Below are positions 1 to 9,088 of a stretch of DNA of 64,000 nucleotides, piece by piece (positions within the stretch are counted from its first letter, which is position 1; each line of letters starts with the position of its first letter). The notes beneath the pieces are model-generated. The model was not told the DNA's origin, did no database searches, and saw only the letters and a program-made list of their open reading frames with translations. The position numbers and the translations under genes are program-made. This DNA is from Geomonas silvestris (GTDB lineage Bacteria > Desulfobacterota > Desulfuromonadia > Geobacterales > Geobacteraceae). The DNA lies in NCBI RefSeq assembly GCF_014193515.1, contig NZ_BLXX01000001.1, positions 496,001 through 560,000 on the forward strand, read 5' to 3'.

Positions 1-839
1 AAAAAGCGCCGGTTGGGGAGCCCGGTGAGTGCGTCGTAGTAGGCCAAAAGCCTGATCTGCTCCTCGGCGTGCTTTCGCTCGGTGATGTCCTGGATCGTGC
101 CGGTGAGCGATACCGGGTTCCCCTCGTGGTCGAGCACCGTGACCAGCTCGGCGTGCAGGGTGCGCTCCACGGCGTCGTCCAAGAGGATCCGGTAGTCGAA
201 GCTCAAAGGGGCGCGCCTCGCTATGGCGTCCTGCAGGGAGCTCTGCACGAAGCTGCGGTCCAGCTGGTGCACCGGGTCGAGGATCGGGTTCACAAGCCGC
301 GCCCGCTCCGTACAGCAGATGTTGTAGACCTCCTCGGAGCAGTGGATCTCCCCGGTGTTCAGGTCCCACTCCCAGGAGCCTATGTGCGCGAGGCTCTGGG
401 CGTGCGCGAGCCCCTCGCGGCTCTCCCGGAGCTGTTCCAGCGCCGTACTGGCCCTCAGCATGTAGTTGACCCGGTAGCGCAGGATGTGCCAGTTGATCGG
501 CTTGGTGATGAAATCGGTGGCGCCGGCCTCGTAGGCGCAGTTGATGGACTCGAGGTCGTCCAGGCCGGTCATCATGAGCACCGGGGTGTCGCGACCGGTC
601 AGGGTGCGCCGAATCGCGCTGCAGACCGAGAAACCGTCGATCCCCGGCATCACCACGTCGAGCAGGATGATGTCGGGACGGCTCTCCTCGAAGGTCTTGA
701 GCGCCTCCTCGCCGCTGCCGGCGTCGCGCACCGCGTATCCCGAGTGCTCCAGGGTCTCCCTGGCCAAGAGCCGCACCGCGTGGTCGTCGTCCACCACCAT
801 CACCAACGGGGTCGCCCGTTTGATCTTCCTGGTCAGCAT
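1..839 (-). CDS. Response regulator with PAS and GGDEF domains, partial (C-terminus beyond left edge)
   Basis: Reads from an ATG at 839 to the left edge without a stop. An N-terminal receiver domain carries the acidic cluster VVDDDH near residue 15 and the phospho-acceptor Asp at about residue 61 in [16 protein letters not shown] domain follows, ending in the usual [11 protein letters not shown] linker, and the last readable residues [13 protein letters not shown] are the opening of a GGDEF diguanylate cyclase domain. The protein therefore probably converts phosphorylation into cyclic-di-GMP synthesis; an EAL domain could follow outside the window. Its ATG overlaps the TGA of the upstream hybrid kinase (ATGCTGA), so the two are translationally coupled and probably form one signalling pair. 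Confidence 0.88.
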   Translation of the reverse strand, partial: MLTRKIKRATPLVMVVDDDHAVRLLARETLEHSGYAVRDAGSGEEALKTFEESRPDIILLDVVMPGIDGFSVCSAIRRTLTGRDTPVLMMTGLDDLESINCAYEAGATDFITKPINWHILRYRVNYMLRASTALEQLRESREGLAHAQSLAHIGSWEWDLNTGEIHCSEEVYNICCTERARLVNPILDPVHQLDRSFVQSSLQDAIARRAPLSFDYRILLDDAVERTLHAELVTVLDHEGNPVSLTGTIQDITERKHAEEQIRLLAYYDALTGLPNRRF

Positions 840-3310
840 AGTGCGCCTCCCTGCAGGGCCTCGCGTACCATCCGGTACTCCTCTTCTACCTGCAAAAGCA
901 AGGGGAGCGCCCCCTCGGTAGAGCCGGCGCGCCCCAGCGTCTCAAGTTCCAGGCAGACGTCGGCAAGGCGCAGGGCCCCGAGGTTCGCGCTGCTCGACTT
1001 GAAGCTGTGCGCCGCCGCCTTGAGCTTCTCGGGGTCCTTGCCCGATTCCGCCTCGCGCAAGGTCTGCAGCAGCGTGGGGGTGCTGGAGAGGTAGAAGTCC
1101 ACCACCTTGCGCAGCACCTCCTTGCCGCGCTCGCCGGGGAGCATCTTGATCATCTCGATGGCGCCGCTGTTGTGGTCCCGGCTGATCGGCCCGTCGTCCG
1201 GCACCGCGGCCGAGCTCTTCAGGTGCCGGCGCATGACCCGGGAGAGCTCGTCCCGGCTGAACGGCTTCGAGAGGTAATCGTCGGCCCCGGAGGCGAGGCA
1301 GTTTTCGCGGTCCCCCTTCATGGCGAAGGCGGTCAGCATGACGACCGGCAGGCGCCTTCCGGCGCGGCTCCGCGCAGCGCTGCCGGCGCAGAGCTCCCCT
1401 GCCTCACCGACCACGGCCGCGCCGCCTGGTTTCCCACCCGCAGCCTCCCACTCCCTGATGCGCCGGGTTGCCTCCAGGCCGTCGAGCTCGGGCATCTGGC
1501 AGTCCATGAACACCAGGTCGTAGCGGGTTCGGCGCACGCAGTCCAGGGCCGCCAGCCCGTCCTGGGCCAGATCCACGCTGCACCCAAGGCTCTCCAGCAT
1601 GCCGCGCCCCACCTCCTGGTTCACCTGGTTGTCCTCGACCAGGAGCACCTGGGGCGCCCGCTTCGGGGCCCCCTCGGCGGCGCCCGCTTCGGCTTCCGGT
1701 TCCATCCCCAGGGCCCTGGCCAGCGTGGCGTAGAGCCCCTTGAGCGGCAAGGGGCGGGAGAGCGCGGCCGCCACCCCGGTTTCGCGCTCCAAGAGCTCGC
1801 GGCGTGGCTTGCGGTCGTCGGCCAAGAGGACCAGGCGCAGGGAGCGCCCTGCCGGCAGCGCTCGCACCGAGGCGGCCAGTTCCAGCCCGTCCGCCCCCCC
1901 CGGCACCTCGTCGATGATCACCAGGTCAAAGGGGGCCGCCACCACCCGGCACAGGGCACGGGAGGGATCCTCCACCCGCTCGGCGTCGATCCCCCAGCCG
2001 GCCAGCTGTGCGAGGAGCGCCCCGCTGGTCGTGTCGTCCGCAGAGGCGATCAAGGCCCGCTTGCCGCGCAGCGCGCTTTGGCTACCGGACGCCGACCAGT
2101 CGAGCGGTTCGTCCTCTGGTTCGGTCAGGCGCACAGTGAAGCTGAAGGCGGAACCGCAGCCCGGCGCGCTCTGCAGGGTGAGTTCACCTCCCATGAGCTC
2201 GGTGAGCTGCCGGGCGATGACCAGGCCGAGGCCGGTCCCGCCGTAGCGGCGGGTGATCGATTCGTCGGCCTGGGCGAACTGCTCGAAGATGCGTCCCTGC
2301 TGCTCCGGCTGGATACCGATCCCGGTATCCGTGACCCGGAAACGGATCAGGGCCGCCTCCTGCCGCGAGACTTCGAGGGTCACGCTCCCCTTGGGGGTGA
2401 ACTTGAGTGCGTTTCCCAAGAGGTTGATCATGACCTGGCGCAGGCGGCCCGGGTCCCCCTCGAAGGTCCCCTCGACGCCCTCGCCCACCAGGCAGCGCAG
2501 CTCGAGACCCTTTTTCGCGGCATCCTCGGCAAAGAGCCCCGCCGTCTCGGCCACCAGCTCGCGCATGTCGAAGGGGATCGATTCCAGCTCCAGGCGCCCT
2601 GCCTCGATCTTGGAGAAATCCAGGATGTTGTTGATGATGGTGAGCAGGGCCTCGCCGGAGCGGCGCACCGTGTCGACGAACCGGGTCTGTTCCTTGCTGA
2701 GGTCGGTGTTCTGCAGAAGCTCGGTCATCCCCAGCATGCCGTACATCGGGGTGCGGATCTCGTGGCTCATCTGGGCCAGGAAGTCGCTCTTCGCCTGGTT
2801 GGCCGCCTGGGCCGCTTCCATGGCCCGGCTGGCGCGCTCCAGGCTATCCTCGAGCCGGCGGTTCACGCTGGAGAGCTCCCCGGTCCGTTCGGCCACCTCG
2901 AGCTGGAGCTCCTCGGAGTGCAGGGCGAGCCGCTCGTCGCGTACCGCGATCTCGGCGAGCATCCCGTTGAAGCAGTCGAACAGAAGTCCCAGCTCGTCGT
3001 CATGCCAGCTCTGGACGCGGACCTGGTAGTCCTGGCGCTTGGAGACGATCTCCATTTTCTCGGTAAGGTGACGGATCGGGTGGGATATCAGGAGGGTGAT
3101 GCGGCGCGCGAGGAGCCTGACGGAGCAGAGCACCGCAACTGCGGAGAGGGCGAGAAAACAAGCGCTGAAGAGATAGGGGGAGGAGCCTCCCCGGGACCGG
3201 AAGGCGAGGGAGCCGGCGAGCAGCACGAGGCAGATGAAACTATTGGTGGCGAGCAAAAGGGTCGAGAGCTTCCCTTTGATGGTCTGCTTCGAGAACCAAC
3301 GATCAGTCAC
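833..3310 (-). CDS. Hybrid sensor histidine kinase (HAMP-HisKA-HATPase-REC-REC-Hpt)
   Basis: An 825-aa BarA-like hybrid kinase with a GTG start behind a G-rich stretch. Two hydrophobic segments (about residues 17-37 and 47-66) lead into a HAMP region and a coiled coil. The HisKA box SHEIRTP places the phospho-His at residue 183. The ATPase domain shows [13 protein letters not shown] and DTGIGI with GGTGLGL. A degenerate receiver follows (residues about 410-530, IIDEVPGG in place of a normal phospho-acceptor loop), then a canonical receiver with Asp603 ([11 protein letters not shown]) and a C-terminal Hpt domain with His768 (HSFKSSS). The canonical receiver contains roughly 30 extra residues rich in Gly/Ala/Arg between helix 3 and strand 4. 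There is almost no periplasmic loop, so the signal is probably membrane-borne or cytoplasmic. It should phosphorylate the overlapping GGDEF response regulator, through Hpt. Confidence 0.92.
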   Translation of the reverse strand: MTDRWFSKQTIKGKLSTLLLATNSFICLVLLAGSLAFRSRGGSSPYLFSACFLALSAVAVLCSVRLLARRITLLISHPIRHLTEKMEIVSKRQDYQVRVQSWHDDELGLLFDCFNGMLAEIAVRDERLALHSEELQLEVAERTGELSSVNRRLEDSLERASRAMEAAQAANQAKSDFLAQMSHEIRTPMYGMLGMTELLQNTDLSKEQTRFVDTVRRSGEALLTIINNILDFSKIEAGRLELESIPFDMRELVAETAGLFAEDAAKKGLELRCLVGEGVEGTFEGDPGRLRQVMINLLGNALKFTPKGSVTLEVSRQEAALIRFRVTDTGIGIQPEQQGRIFEQFAQADESITRRYGGTGLGLVIARQLTELMGGELTLQSAPGCGSAFSFTVRLTEPEDEPLDWSASGSQSALRGKRALIASADDTTSGALLAQLAGWGIDAERVEDPSRALCRVVAAPFDLVIIDEVPGGADGLELAASVRALPAGRSLRLVLLADDRKPRRELLERETGVAAALSRPLPLKGLYATLARALGMEPEAEAGAAEGAPKRAPQVLLVEDNQVNQEVGRGMLESLGCSVDLAQDGLAALDCVRRTRYDLVFMDCQMPELDGLEATRRIREWEAAGGKPGGAAVVGEAGELCAGSAARSRAGRRLPVVMLTAFAMKGDRENCLASGADDYLSKPFSRDELSRVMRRHLKSSAAVPDDGPISRDHNSGAIEMIKMLPGERGKEVLRKVVDFYLSSTPTLLQTLREAESGKDPEKLKAAAHSFKSSSANLGALRLADVCLELETLGRAGSTEGALPLLLQVEEEYRMVREALQGGALC

Positions 3311-3420
3311 AGCCCCCCCTTCCCCCGCGTAAGCCGACGGTGTCGTGGCGCCGCCCCGGGAGGGGGCGGCAGGTAGGTCCGGCGCGAATCGTTAGAACTT
3401 TACAATAATTGAATTGGAAT

Positions 3421-4107
3421 TCAAGGGCGGCGCAAGCCGGCGGCGAGGCGGACGAAGTTGCCGAGAATGGCGCGGGAAGCGGCGTCGAAGGCCGCCTTTT
3501 GGGCGAGGAACCCGGTGAGCAGATCCTCGGGAGGGTCCGGGAGATTCCCCCAGCAGGTGACGATCACGGGGTTCACCTCGGGGTGGAACTGGACCCCGTA
3601 GGCGCTAGGGCCGAGGCGGAAGGCCTGGGCGGGGCAGGCCGCCGAGCTCGCAAGGAGGAGCGCGTCACCCGGAGGGGTGAAGCTGTCGTTGTGCAGCTGA
3701 AAGGTGAGAAAGCTCCTCGGGACGCCGGTGAAGAGCGGGTCGGCCGCGCCGCTGTCGTTCAGCTCCACGCTCCGGATCCCCATTTCCCCGTGCGGCGACG
3801 GGGAGGCGACGCAGCCGCCGGCCACCTGGGCCAAAAGCTGCCCCCCCAGGCAGATCCCCAAAAGCGGGACCTCGCGCTCCAGAGCCAGGCGCAGAAAGGC
3901 GCGCACCCTCTCGAGGTAGGGAAAGCGCTCGGTCTCGTAGACCCCCATGTCGCCCCCAAGGACGATGATGCCGGTCACCTGGGCCAGGTCGGGAAAGGGG
4001 AGCTCCGCATAGGCGGCGACGGTCTGCGCGGCAAAGCCCGCGGCCGCGATGATCTCCGGGCAGGTCCCCGGGGGGCAGTTCGGGTCGTTTTGTAGCAGGA
4101 CAAACAT
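3421..4107 (-). CDS. Class I glutamine amidotransferase
   Basis: A 228-aa stand-alone triad-type glutamine amidotransferase. The nucleophile is Cys86 in GICLGGQLLA and the other triad residues are His175 and Glu177 in QFHPEV; GGDMGVYE near residue 51 is the oxyanion strand motif. Full length for the family, starting with an ATG at 4107. Members of this GuaA-like group are often annotated as GMP synthase-like, but no synthetase domain is attached and the ammonia acceptor is not evident. It sits only 11 bases downstream of the stop of nothing on its own strand but just 11 bases before the CapA-like gene ends the next unit, so co-transcription with 4119-5354 is likely. Confidence 0.85.
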   Translation of the reverse strand: MFVLLQNDPNCPPGTCPEIIAAAGFAAQTVAAYAELPFPDLAQVTGIIVLGGDMGVYETERFPYLERVRAFLRLALEREVPLLGICLGGQLLAQVAGGCVASPSPHGEMGIRSVELNDSGAADPLFTGVPRSFLTFQLHNDSFTPPGDALLLASSAACPAQAFRLGPSAYGVQFHPEVNPVIVTCWGNLPDPPEDLLTGFLAQKAAFDAASRAILGNFVRLAAGLRRP

Positions 4108-4118
4108 GTCGGTTACTC

Positions 4119-5354
4119 CTATGGTTGCCGCGCGGCGCGGAACTCGCCGTCGGGGCCGAAGCTTAAGGGGGAGCCGGGAAAGTCCTCCGCGCTCAGCCGG
4201 CGCATCAGGCGCAAGGCGCGCTGTTTGAGGTCGCGCACCGGCCCGCGCTGGAAACCCTGCAGGAAGGAGGTCACCCTCCCCTTCTCGAAGGAACCGTCCC
4301 GGGCCAGCTCGACCGTGAGGAGCGGCGCGTAGCCGCTCTCCCCCACCACGCTCACCCCGCCGTAGGTGGCGAAGTTCCCCAGGCTGTAGGCGATCAGGCG
4401 CCCCTTGTAGAGCTCCAGGGCCCGCGGCACGTGCGGACCGTGACCGATGACCAGCGCGGCGCCGCGGTCGATGGCGGCATGGGCGAAGCGCACGAGGTCG
4501 CCGCGCGGCTCGTCCAGGAAGAGCTCCGGCCCGGGCGCCACGTGCAGGGCCCCGCGCCCCTCGGCTCCGGCGTGCACCGAGAGGATCAGGATGTCGCAGC
4601 GCCGGGCGATTTCGGCGACCTCGGCGAGCGCCCGCTCCGGGTAGACGATGGAGCGCGGCGGCGCGCCGAAACCAAGCGCGAGCACCGCTACCTTGAGCCC
4701 GCGTACCTCGAACTCGGCCACCGGCCCCGACTTCCCGGCGTAGGCGACACCGGCCTCGCCCAGCGCCTGCTTCGTGGAGCGGAGGCCGTCACGCCCGAAA
4801 TCCAGCGCGTGGTTGTTGGCCAGGGAGACAAAGCTGATCCCGGCGCGCTTCAGGTTCTGCGCGTAGGAGGGGGGGGTGCGAAACAGGTAGCGGCGCCCCT
4901 TGAGCGGCTCCTTGGTGGGGTCGCCGCCTAAGAAGAGCGGCCCTTCCAGGTTGGCGAGCGCCAGGTCTGCCGCCTGGAAAAGGGGTGCGGCCGGGGCAAG
5001 GAGACTGCGCCCCTGGTCCTTGGGGAGGCGGGGAGCGGGGAAATCGCTCCCCATCATGACGTCGCCCACGGCGGCCACGGTGAGGGCCGCGGCATCGGCG
5101 CCGGCGCTTGAGGCGAAAAGTACGAAAAGCTGAACGGCGAGAAAGGAGAGGCGGCGCAGGTGGCGCAGGGTGGCGTGAGGGCCGAAGAAGGTGCGCGGGG
5201 CGTCGGATTGGGATGAGCGGGTGTGCAAGGGTTTCTCTCGGGGCAGAGCCTGCCGCGACACGGCAGCTGCAATAAATAATAGTAGTGCCAGGTACCGGAA
5301 TTCGCCTCCTGCTGCCCCGTTGCGCCAGGAAGCGAAGCTCCCCGATCCTGCCAA
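4119..5354 (-). CDS. CapA family (PGA_cap) metallophosphatase-like protein
   Basis: The mature part begins at LTVAAVGDVMMGSDF and continues with LANLEGPLF, LANNHALDFG and VIGHGPHVPRALE, the metal-binding signature blocks of the CapA/PgsA family of calcineurin-like metallophosphatase folds, proposed to act in poly-gamma-glutamate or capsule synthesis. A hydrophobic stretch ending in SSAGADA just before this domain looks like a signal peptide, so the protein is probably exported. The N-terminal start is uncertain: the open frame extends to an ATG at 5354, which adds a second hydrophobic segment, and no ATG or GTG lies between the two. The upstream hairpin at 5368-5401 separates it from the electron-transfer operon; it is followed closely by the amidotransferase gene. 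Confidence 0.8.
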   Translation of the reverse strand: MAGSGSFASWRNGAAGGEFRYLALLLFIAAAVSRQALPREKPLHTRSSQSDAPRTFFGPHATLRHLRRLSFLAVQLFVLFASSAGADAAALTVAAVGDVMMGSDFPAPRLPKDQGRSLLAPAAPLFQAADLALANLEGPLFLGGDPTKEPLKGRRYLFRTPPSYAQNLKRAGISFVSLANNHALDFGRDGLRSTKQALGEAGVAYAGKSGPVAEFEVRGLKVAVLALGFGAPPRSIVYPERALAEVAEIARRCDILILSVHAGAEGRGALHVAPGPELFLDEPRGDLVRFAHAAIDRGAALVIGHGPHVPRALELYKGRLIAYSLGNFATYGGVSVVGESGYAPLLTVELARDGSFEKGRVTSFLQGFQRGPVRDLKQRALRLMRRLSAEDFPGSPLSFGPDGEFRAARQP

Positions 5355-5367
5355 GGGGGAAGCGGCG

Positions 5368-5401
5368 CCCGCCCGGCCGGCTTTTGGGCCGGCCGGGCGG
5401 G
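5368..5401 (-). terminator. GC-rich hairpin after the etf operon
   Basis: Perfect inverted repeat with 14-bp arms (5368-5381 and 5388-5401) and a 6-base loop, 8 bases past the TAA of the Fe-S oxidoreductase. There is no T-run on the minus strand, so it may pause or stabilise a 3-prime end rather than act as a classical intrinsic terminator. Confidence 0.55.
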
Positions 5402-5408
5402 AGTTACC

Positions 5409-7397
5409 TTACACGCTTCGCAGGCTTTCGGCAATCACTTCCGCGATGTCCCGGACCTGCACCTTCTCGGCGCCCCGGTCCTTCAGCCCGTCTTCGAACA
5501 TGGTCAGGCAGTAGGGGCAGGCGACGCAGACCGTGTCCGGGGTCTGGGTGAGCGCCTCGTCCACCCGGGCGTGGTTGATGCGCTCGCCGATCAGCTCCTC
5601 CATCCACATCCGCCCGCCTCCCGCGCCGCAGCAGAAGGAATTTTCCCGGTTGCGCTCCATCTCCTTGACCGGCTTCCCGGTCGCCTTCTCGATGAGGGTT
5701 CGCGGCGCGTCGTAGACGCCGTTGTGGCGCCCCAGGTAGCAGGGATCGTGGTAGGTGACCGTCCCGAGGCCGGCGGCCCCTCCGGTGAGCTTGAGGCGCC
5801 CGGTCTGCACCAGCTCCGAGATGAGCTCGCTGTAGTGGCGCACCTCGAGCTCCAGCCCGAACTGGCGGTAGTCGTTTTTCAGCGTGGTGAGGCAGTGCGG
5901 GCAGAGGGTGATCACCTTCTTGACGCCGCGCTCGCGGAAGAGCTCCACGTTCTCCCGGGCCATCTTGTCGAACAGGAACTCGTTCCCCAGCCGGCGCAGG
6001 CTGTCGCCGCAGCACTTCTCGTCCTTACCCAGGATCCCCCAGGAGACCCCGGCCGCGTCGAGGACGGTGGCGAGCGCCACGGTGACCTGCTTGGTGCGCG
6101 AGTCGAAGGAACCGGCGCACCCGACGTAGAAGAGGTACTCGGTCTCACCTGCGGCAAAGGGCTTCACGTCGAGGGTGGAGACCCACTTGGCGCGCTCGCC
6201 CGGGGCGATCCCCCAGGGGTTGGAGCGCTGTTCCATGTTCTCGAACAGGTTCAAGAGCTCCTCGGGGAAGTGCGCCTTGGTCTCCACCAGGTGCCGGCGC
6301 ATCTTGACGATCTTGGGCATCTGCTCGATCAGTACCGGGCAGGCCTGCATGCAGGCGCCGCAGGTGGTGCAGGACCAGATGGAATCCTCGGTGTTGGTCC
6401 CCTCCCCTTCGTCGCCGATGAGCGGCAGGGTCCCCGGGCGCCCTTGCTTCAGCGCCGGGCCGTTTTCCAGGAGGTTCGTCTTGATGGCGTGCACGATCTG
6501 GCGCGGGTTCAGGGGCTTGCCGGTGTTGGTGGCCGGGCAGGCGGCCTGGCAGCGACCGCACTCGGTGCAACTGTACGAGTCGAAGAGGTCCTTCCAGGTG
6601 AAATCCTCCACGCTCCCCACCCCGAAGGTCCCCCCCTTCTCGAAACGCTCGCGCGGCTGGGTGTTGGGCCACTGAAGGCTTCCGAAGTAGCAGTTGGGGA
6701 TGGCGGTCAAGATGTGCATGTGCTTTGAGTGCGGCAGAAAGCAGATGAAGGCCAAAAGCACCAGGGCGTGCAGCCACCAGGAGACGAGCACCACGCTGTC
6801 GAGCCCTCCCCCCAGGGGGGCGAGCCAGGAGGCGATCAGGGTCGATACCGGCATGGCGGCGGTCGCGGTCTCCGCCCCCTGGGCGATCAGCGCGCCGTGC
6901 ATCCCGAAGTAGGCGATCATCAACAGCGCGATGAAGCTGAGGATCAAAAACGCCTCCGGGCTTCTCCCCTTCACGTAGCGGCTGTCCAGGTAGGGAGGCT
7001 GGATGAGCAGGCGGCGCCCGAAGGAGAAGGCGATGGCGACCAGGGTAGCGAGCGAGACCAGATCGAAGAGGATGAGCAGCGCGTGGTGCACCCCCTCCGG
7101 GAGCAGACCGAGGTTCAGTCCCGGGAAGACCCCGGCCACCAGGAACTCGCCGTTGGCGAGCGCCAGGACCAGGAAGGACCAGAAGATCACGAAGTGGTTC
7201 AGGCCGAAGGGCTTTCTAAGGACGCGCGCCTGGGCGAAGGCGTAGAGGAGCATGTCCTTCAGGCGCTGCCCCGGCTGGTCCAGGCGCTCTTCCGGTTGCC
7301 CCAGGAGGACCAGCGAGAACCGGCGGTAGACGCTGAAGCAGAAAAAGACCAGCGAAGCGGCCAGCAGCACGGCAAATAGTGGAGGATGCGGCATCAT
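5409..7397 (-). CDS. Membrane-bound Fe-S oxidoreductase (HdrD-like; Etf:quinone oxidoreductase type)
   Basis: A 662-aa protein with about six N-terminal transmembrane segments (residues 1-240, NarI-like cytochrome b fold), a ferredoxin domain with CTECGRCQAACP and CTTCGACMQACP, and two C-terminal CCG (cysteine-rich) domains, with CCGDSLRR and FCCGAGGGRMW. This is the architecture of the EMO-type enzymes of Geobacter and syntrophs that move electrons between an electron-transfer flavoprotein and menaquinone. The direct proximity of etfA and etfB upstream on the same strand supports that role. The CCG motifs probably hold noncubane Fe-S clusters, and histidines in the membrane part could ligate haem b; these are family-based inferences. 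Start ATG ATG at 7397 behind a weak GAGG. Confidence 0.88.
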   Translation of the reverse strand: MMPHPPLFAVLLAASLVFFCFSVYRRFSLVLLGQPEERLDQPGQRLKDMLLYAFAQARVLRKPFGLNHFVIFWSFLVLALANGEFLVAGVFPGLNLGLLPEGVHHALLILFDLVSLATLVAIAFSFGRRLLIQPPYLDSRYVKGRSPEAFLILSFIALLMIAYFGMHGALIAQGAETATAAMPVSTLIASWLAPLGGGLDSVVLVSWWLHALVLLAFICFLPHSKHMHILTAIPNCYFGSLQWPNTQPRERFEKGGTFGVGSVEDFTWKDLFDSYSCTECGRCQAACPATNTGKPLNPRQIVHAIKTNLLENGPALKQGRPGTLPLIGDEGEGTNTEDSIWSCTTCGACMQACPVLIEQMPKIVKMRRHLVETKAHFPEELLNLFENMEQRSNPWGIAPGERAKWVSTLDVKPFAAGETEYLFYVGCAGSFDSRTKQVTVALATVLDAAGVSWGILGKDEKCCGDSLRRLGNEFLFDKMARENVELFRERGVKKVITLCPHCLTTLKNDYRQFGLELEVRHYSELISELVQTGRLKLTGGAAGLGTVTYHDPCYLGRHNGVYDAPRTLIEKATGKPVKEMERNRENSFCCGAGGGRMWMEELIGERINHARVDEALTQTPDTVCVACPYCLTMFEDGLKDRGAEKVQVRDIAEVIAESLRSV

Positions 7398-7491
7398 GAA
7401 AAAACCTCGTATGCGTCTATGCGGCCTTGAGCCGCGTTATGTGTAAATACGGGAAGCGTGCATAAGGTTTGCGTTCCACCACCTGCTGGCA

Positions 7492-7530
7492 CCCCCCAGT
7501 CCCCCCCTTTGCGAAGGGGGGACTGGGGGG
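7492..7530. repeat. C/G-rich palindromic repeat (REP-like)
   Basis: Inverted repeat with arms of about 17 bp built from C-runs on the left and G-runs on the right around a GCG loop, in the gap between etfA and the Fe-S oxidoreductase gene. A related C-run/G-run element lies at 55694-55733. Such elements are commonly dispersed in genomes of this group; whether it alters expression within the operon is unknown. Confidence 0.5.
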
Positions 7531-7565
7531 ATCTGCCTTGGGTATCGGTATGACGCGGATTCGGG

Positions 7566-8909
7566 TTAGGCCGGCTTTCCCGAGCGCGCCTGTTTGAGCG
7601 CCTTAAGCTTGCGGGTGAGGGCCGGGACCACCTGGAACAGGTCCCCCACGATCCCGTAGCTCGCCACCTGGAAGATCGGTGCCTCGGGGTCGCGGTTGAT
7701 GGCGATCACCACGTCGGAGTCCTGCATGCCGACCAGGTGCTGGATCGCCCCGGAGATGCCGCAGGCGATGTACACCTTGGGGCGTACCGTCTTGCCGGTC
7801 TGTCCCACCTGGCGGTCCTGGGGCATCCATCCGGCGTCGACCGCGCTGCGCGAGGCCCCCACCACCCCACCCAGCACGTCGGCCAGATCCTGGAGCATGG
7901 CGAAGTTATCCTTGTTCATCATCCCCCTCCCGCCGGAGATGATGAAGTCCGCGCCGGAGATGTCGATCTTGGAGCCCGCGCCGCCGTCCATGAGGATCTT
8001 CAGCACCTTGACCTTCATCTCCTCCTCGCTCACCGGCACCTTTTCGCGCACGATCTCGCCGGCAAGCGCCGGGTCGAAGGCGGGCATCGGCATCACGTGG
8101 GGGCGCACGGTGGCCATCTGGGGCCGGAACTTGTCGCAGATGATGGTGGCCATGATGTTGCCGCCGAAGGCTGGGCGGGTCTGCATCAGGTTCCCCTTGT
8201 CGTCGATGGAGAGCCCGGTGCAGTCGGCGGTGAGACCGGTGGCGAGCTCGGTGGCGACCACGCCGGCCAGGTCGCGCCCCAGCCCCGTCGCCCCCATGAG
8301 GATCACCTCGGGGCGGTACTTCTGAACCAGGGCGCAGACCCCGCGCTGGTAGGCGTCGGTCCGGTAGTGGCGCAAGACCGGAGCGTCCATCAGGAAGACC
8401 CGCTGGGCGCCGTAGCCGATCGCCTGGCGGCAGAGATCCTCGACCCCTTCGCCCATCACCACGGCGGCGAGCTCGCAGTTGCGCGCCTGGGCCAGCTCCA
8501 TCCCTTTGCCGAGCAGCTCCCAGGAGACCTTGGCGGCCACCCCTTCGGTCTGCTCGATGAAGACCCAGACCCCGCGGTAGGACGAGAGCTTGCGGGCGAG
8601 TTCCGCCTCTTCGGCGTCCTCCTCGACCGGTGGGGCGCCGGCCGCGGCCGACGCGGCCGCGAGTTCCTGCAGGATGCGGAGCTCCTCCGGGGTGAAGGAC
8701 ATCTCCAGTGCCTGGACCGGGCAGACCTTGACGCATTTCACGCAGCCGATGCACTTGGAGGTGTTGATGATCGGTGCGCCCGCATCGTCCATCTCGATGG
8801 CGTCGACCGGGCAGGCGCTCTGGCAGCGCGCGCCGCAGGCGATGCAGCGCCCCTCCAAAAGGGAGGCAACGCCGCGCGGTTTTTTCGGGGGTTTCACAGC
8901 ATCAGTCAT
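7566..8909 (-). CDS. etfA: Electron transfer flavoprotein alpha subunit with N-terminal ferredoxin domain
   Basis: A 447-aa EtfA. The last third contains the FAD-binding signature of the family (YIACGISGAIQHLVGMQDSD, VIAINRDPEAPIFQVASYG). The N-terminus is a ferredoxin-like extension with two cysteine clusters: the second, CIGCVKCVKVCP, is a normal CX2CX2CX3C motif; the first, CIACGARCQSACP, has one extra residue (CX2CX3CX3C). The extension should carry one or two Fe-S clusters and could deliver electrons to or from the membrane oxidoreductase encoded next. Start ATG at 8909 behind AAGGGAT. Operon order etfB, etfA, oxidoreductase points to beta-oxidation or aromatic-acid degradation electrons passing to the quinone pool. 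Confidence 0.93.
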   Translation of the reverse strand: MTDAVKPPKKPRGVASLLEGRCIACGARCQSACPVDAIEMDDAGAPIINTSKCIGCVKCVKVCPVQALEMSFTPEELRILQELAAASAAAGAPPVEEDAEEAELARKLSSYRGVWVFIEQTEGVAAKVSWELLGKGMELAQARNCELAAVVMGEGVEDLCRQAIGYGAQRVFLMDAPVLRHYRTDAYQRGVCALVQKYRPEVILMGATGLGRDLAGVVATELATGLTADCTGLSIDDKGNLMQTRPAFGGNIMATIICDKFRPQMATVRPHVMPMPAFDPALAGEIVREKVPVSEEEMKVKVLKILMDGGAGSKIDISGADFIISGGRGMMNKDNFAMLQDLADVLGGVVGASRSAVDAGWMPQDRQVGQTGKTVRPKVYIACGISGAIQHLVGMQDSDVVIAINRDPEAPIFQVASYGIVGDLFQVVPALTRKLKALKQARSGKPA

Positions 8910-9088
8910 TATCTAATCCCTTGAATGGTCCGTCGGAACCGGCTTTAAAGGTAGTTCAGGTGGGCGGCGGCAACTCTCGGGGAACGGGCTCTCCCCCTTC
9001 CCTCACCGCCTCATCCGCCCAGCCTTCTGCGCTTCGCCCAAAATGGGCGGGGCGTCAACCGAAAGCGGCCGGGTGCGTATCAGTCTGG

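Noticed and set aside
1007-3376. A 789-codon plus-strand open frame opposite the hybrid kinase.
   Set aside because: It is an antisense shadow of a well-defined kinase with HisKA, ATPase, receiver and Hpt motifs; its translation is low-complexity Gly/Ala/Arg/His without any domain.
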